Below the pieces are notes generated by a model. It did no database searches. It was not told the DNA's origin and worked only from the letters and a program-made list of their open reading frames with translations. The position numbers were made by a program, and so were the translations under genes. Positions 62,980-64,000 of a stretch of 64,000 bases of DNA are shown piece by piece. Numbering within the stretch: position 1 is the stretch's first letter; each line of letters opens with the position of its first letter. The DNA comes from Streptococcus oralis (GTDB lineage Bacteria; Bacillota; Bacilli; Lactobacillales; Streptococcaceae), in NCBI RefSeq assembly GCF_016127915.1, contig NZ_CP066059.1, forward strand, positions 1,384,001 to 1,448,000. The letters are read 5' to 3'.

Positions 62980-64000
62980 ATGACAACATTATTTTCAAAA
63001 ATCAAAGAAGTAACAGAGCTTGCTGCGATCTCAGGTCATGAAGCGCCTGTACGGACTTATCTTCGTGAAAAGTTGACACCGCATGTGGATGAAGTAGTGA
63101 CAGATGGCTTGGGTGGTATTTTCGGTATCAAGCATTCAGAAGCTACTGATGCACCACGCGTCTTGGTCGCTTCTCACATGGACGAAGTTGGTTTTATGGT
63201 CAGCGAGATTAAGCCAGATGGTACCTTCCGTGTCGTTGAAATCGGTGGCTGGAACCCTATGGTGGTCAGCAGCCAACGCTTTAAACTCTTTACGCGTGAT
63301 GGTCGTGAAATTCCTGTGATCTCAGGTTCTGTTCCTCCACATTTGACTCGTGGAACAGGTGGACCAACCATGCCAGCTATTTCAGATATCATTTTTGATG
63401 GTGGGTTTGCAGACAAGGCTGAGGCAGAAAGTTTTGGCATTCGTCCTGGTGATACCATTGTCCCTGATAGTTCCGCTATCTTGACAGCCAATGAAAAAAA
63501 TATCATCTCAAAAGCTTGGGACAACCGCTACGGTGTTCTCATGGTAAGCGAGCTAGCTGAAGCTTTATCAGGTCAAAAACTCGGAAATGAACTCTACCTT
63601 GGCTCGAACGTCCAAGAAGAAGTTGGTCTTCGTGGCGCTCATACTTCTACAACTAAGTTTGATCCAGAAGTTTTCCTAGCTGTTGACTGTTCACCTGCTG
63701 GTGATGTTTATGGTGGCCAAGGTAAGATTGGGGATGGAACCTTGATTCGCTTCTACGATCCAGGTCACTTGCTTCTCCCAGGTATGAAGGATTTCCTTTT
63801 GACAACGGCTGAAGAAGCGGGTATCAAGTACCAATACTACTGTGGAAAAGGTGGAACGGACGCTGGAGCAGCTCACCTGAAAAATGGTGGTGTCCCATCT
63901 ACAACTATCGGTGTCTGCGCTCGTTATATCCACTCTCACCAAACTCTCTACGCGATGGATGACTTCCTAGAAGCCCAAGCTTTCTTGCAAGCCTTGGTGA
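62980..64000 (+). CDS. pepA: Glutamyl aminopeptidase, M42 family (3' end outside window)
   Basis: The first 340 residues of a co-catalytic metallo-aminopeptidase that removes N-terminal Glu/Asp from peptides in the cytoplasm. Metal ligands and catalytic residues visible: H in VASHMDEVGF, D in AWDNRYG, the EE of NVQEEVGLRGA, D in AVDCSPAG, and the last H in RYIHSHQT. M42 proteins form dodecameric shells. The frame is open to the window edge; the full protein should be about 354 residues, so only the last 15 or so are missing. AGAAGGA precedes the ATG. Confidence 0.95.
   Translation, partial: MTTLFSKIKEVTELAAISGHEAPVRTYLREKLTPHVDEVVTDGLGGIFGIKHSEATDAPRVLVASHMDEVGFMVSEIKPDGTFRVVEIGGWNPMVVSSQRFKLFTRDGREIPVISGSVPPHLTRGTGGPTMPAISDIIFDGGFADKAEAESFGIRPGDTIVPDSSAILTANEKNIISKAWDNRYGVLMVSELAEALSGQKLGNELYLGSNVQEEVGLRGAHTSTTKFDPEVFLAVDCSPAGDVYGGQGKIGDGTLIRFYDPGHLLLPGMKDFLLTTAEEAGIKYQYYCGKGGTDAGAAHLKNGGVPSTTIGVCARYIHSHQTLYAMDDFLEAQAFLQALV

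Overview
The window is about 64 kb of chromosome from a viridans streptococcus of the mitis group (S. mitis, S. oralis or S. infantis-like). The basis is the close match, recalled from memory, of ilvBNC/ilvA, uppP, dinB, pfl, clpL, luxS, dexB, pbpX, mraY, the tre genes, murI-scpAB-rluB-yidD and piuBCDA to pneumococcal genes, together with low GC, extended -10 promoters, a BOX element and LPXTG proteins with YSIRK-type signals. No rRNA, tRNA, CRISPR array, prophage or intact IS was seen.

Layout. 1-5.4 kb: 3' end of fusA, then ilvB-ilvN-ilvC and ilvA behind a CodY-type box. 5.5-12.1 kb: a stomatin-like SPFH protein, a small conserved protein, an amino-acid ABC importer (minus strand), a DUF2207 membrane protein and uppP. 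12.2-15.1 kb: an accessory patch, GC-richer in its middle, with a TetR regulator, two CPBP membrane proteins (one broken by an in-frame TAG) and a small membrane protein; two near-identical dyads suggest one shared regulator. 15.3-22 kb: dinB, pfl with a cre site, clpL with CtsR boxes and a structured leader, and luxS. 22.2-26.2 kb: an inserted module of a LanFEG-like ABC transporter plus OmpR-type regulator and intramembrane-type histidine kinase, between luxS and the UPF0371 gene. 26.3-29.6 kb: UPF0371 gene and dexB. 29.7-35.5 kb: a 1917-residue wall protein joining a V8-like serine protease, mucin-binding-like modules and a GH29 fucosidase. 35.8-38.0 kb: an XRE/DUF3278 operon ending in a glutathione peroxidase. 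38.2-42.7 kb: rsmH-ftsL-pbpX-mraY. 42.8-47.8 kb: a second wall-anchored fucosidase (GH95). 48-52.6 kb: treR, treP, treC. 52.8-59 kb: yneF, then a tightly packed murI-to-yidD run. 59-62.8 kb: Piu-type iron transporter (minus strand). 62.98 kb to the end: pepA, cut by the window edge.

Themes. Two cell-wall fucosidases of different families (GH29 and GH95), one fused to a protease, flank the division/cell-wall cluster. Each has a cre-like site downstream of its predicted promoter, so they look like a catabolite-controlled host-glycan harvesting pair. The LanFEG-like/two-component module looks like self-contained antimicrobial-peptide defence without a bacteriocin locus. Several regulatory arrangements were read directly from the DNA: paired XRE operators, an 11-bp phased repeat at the ABC promoter, mutually exclusive hairpins in the clpL leader, and the shared dyad in the CPBP patch. 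No computation or database search was run; family assignments rest on motif recognition.
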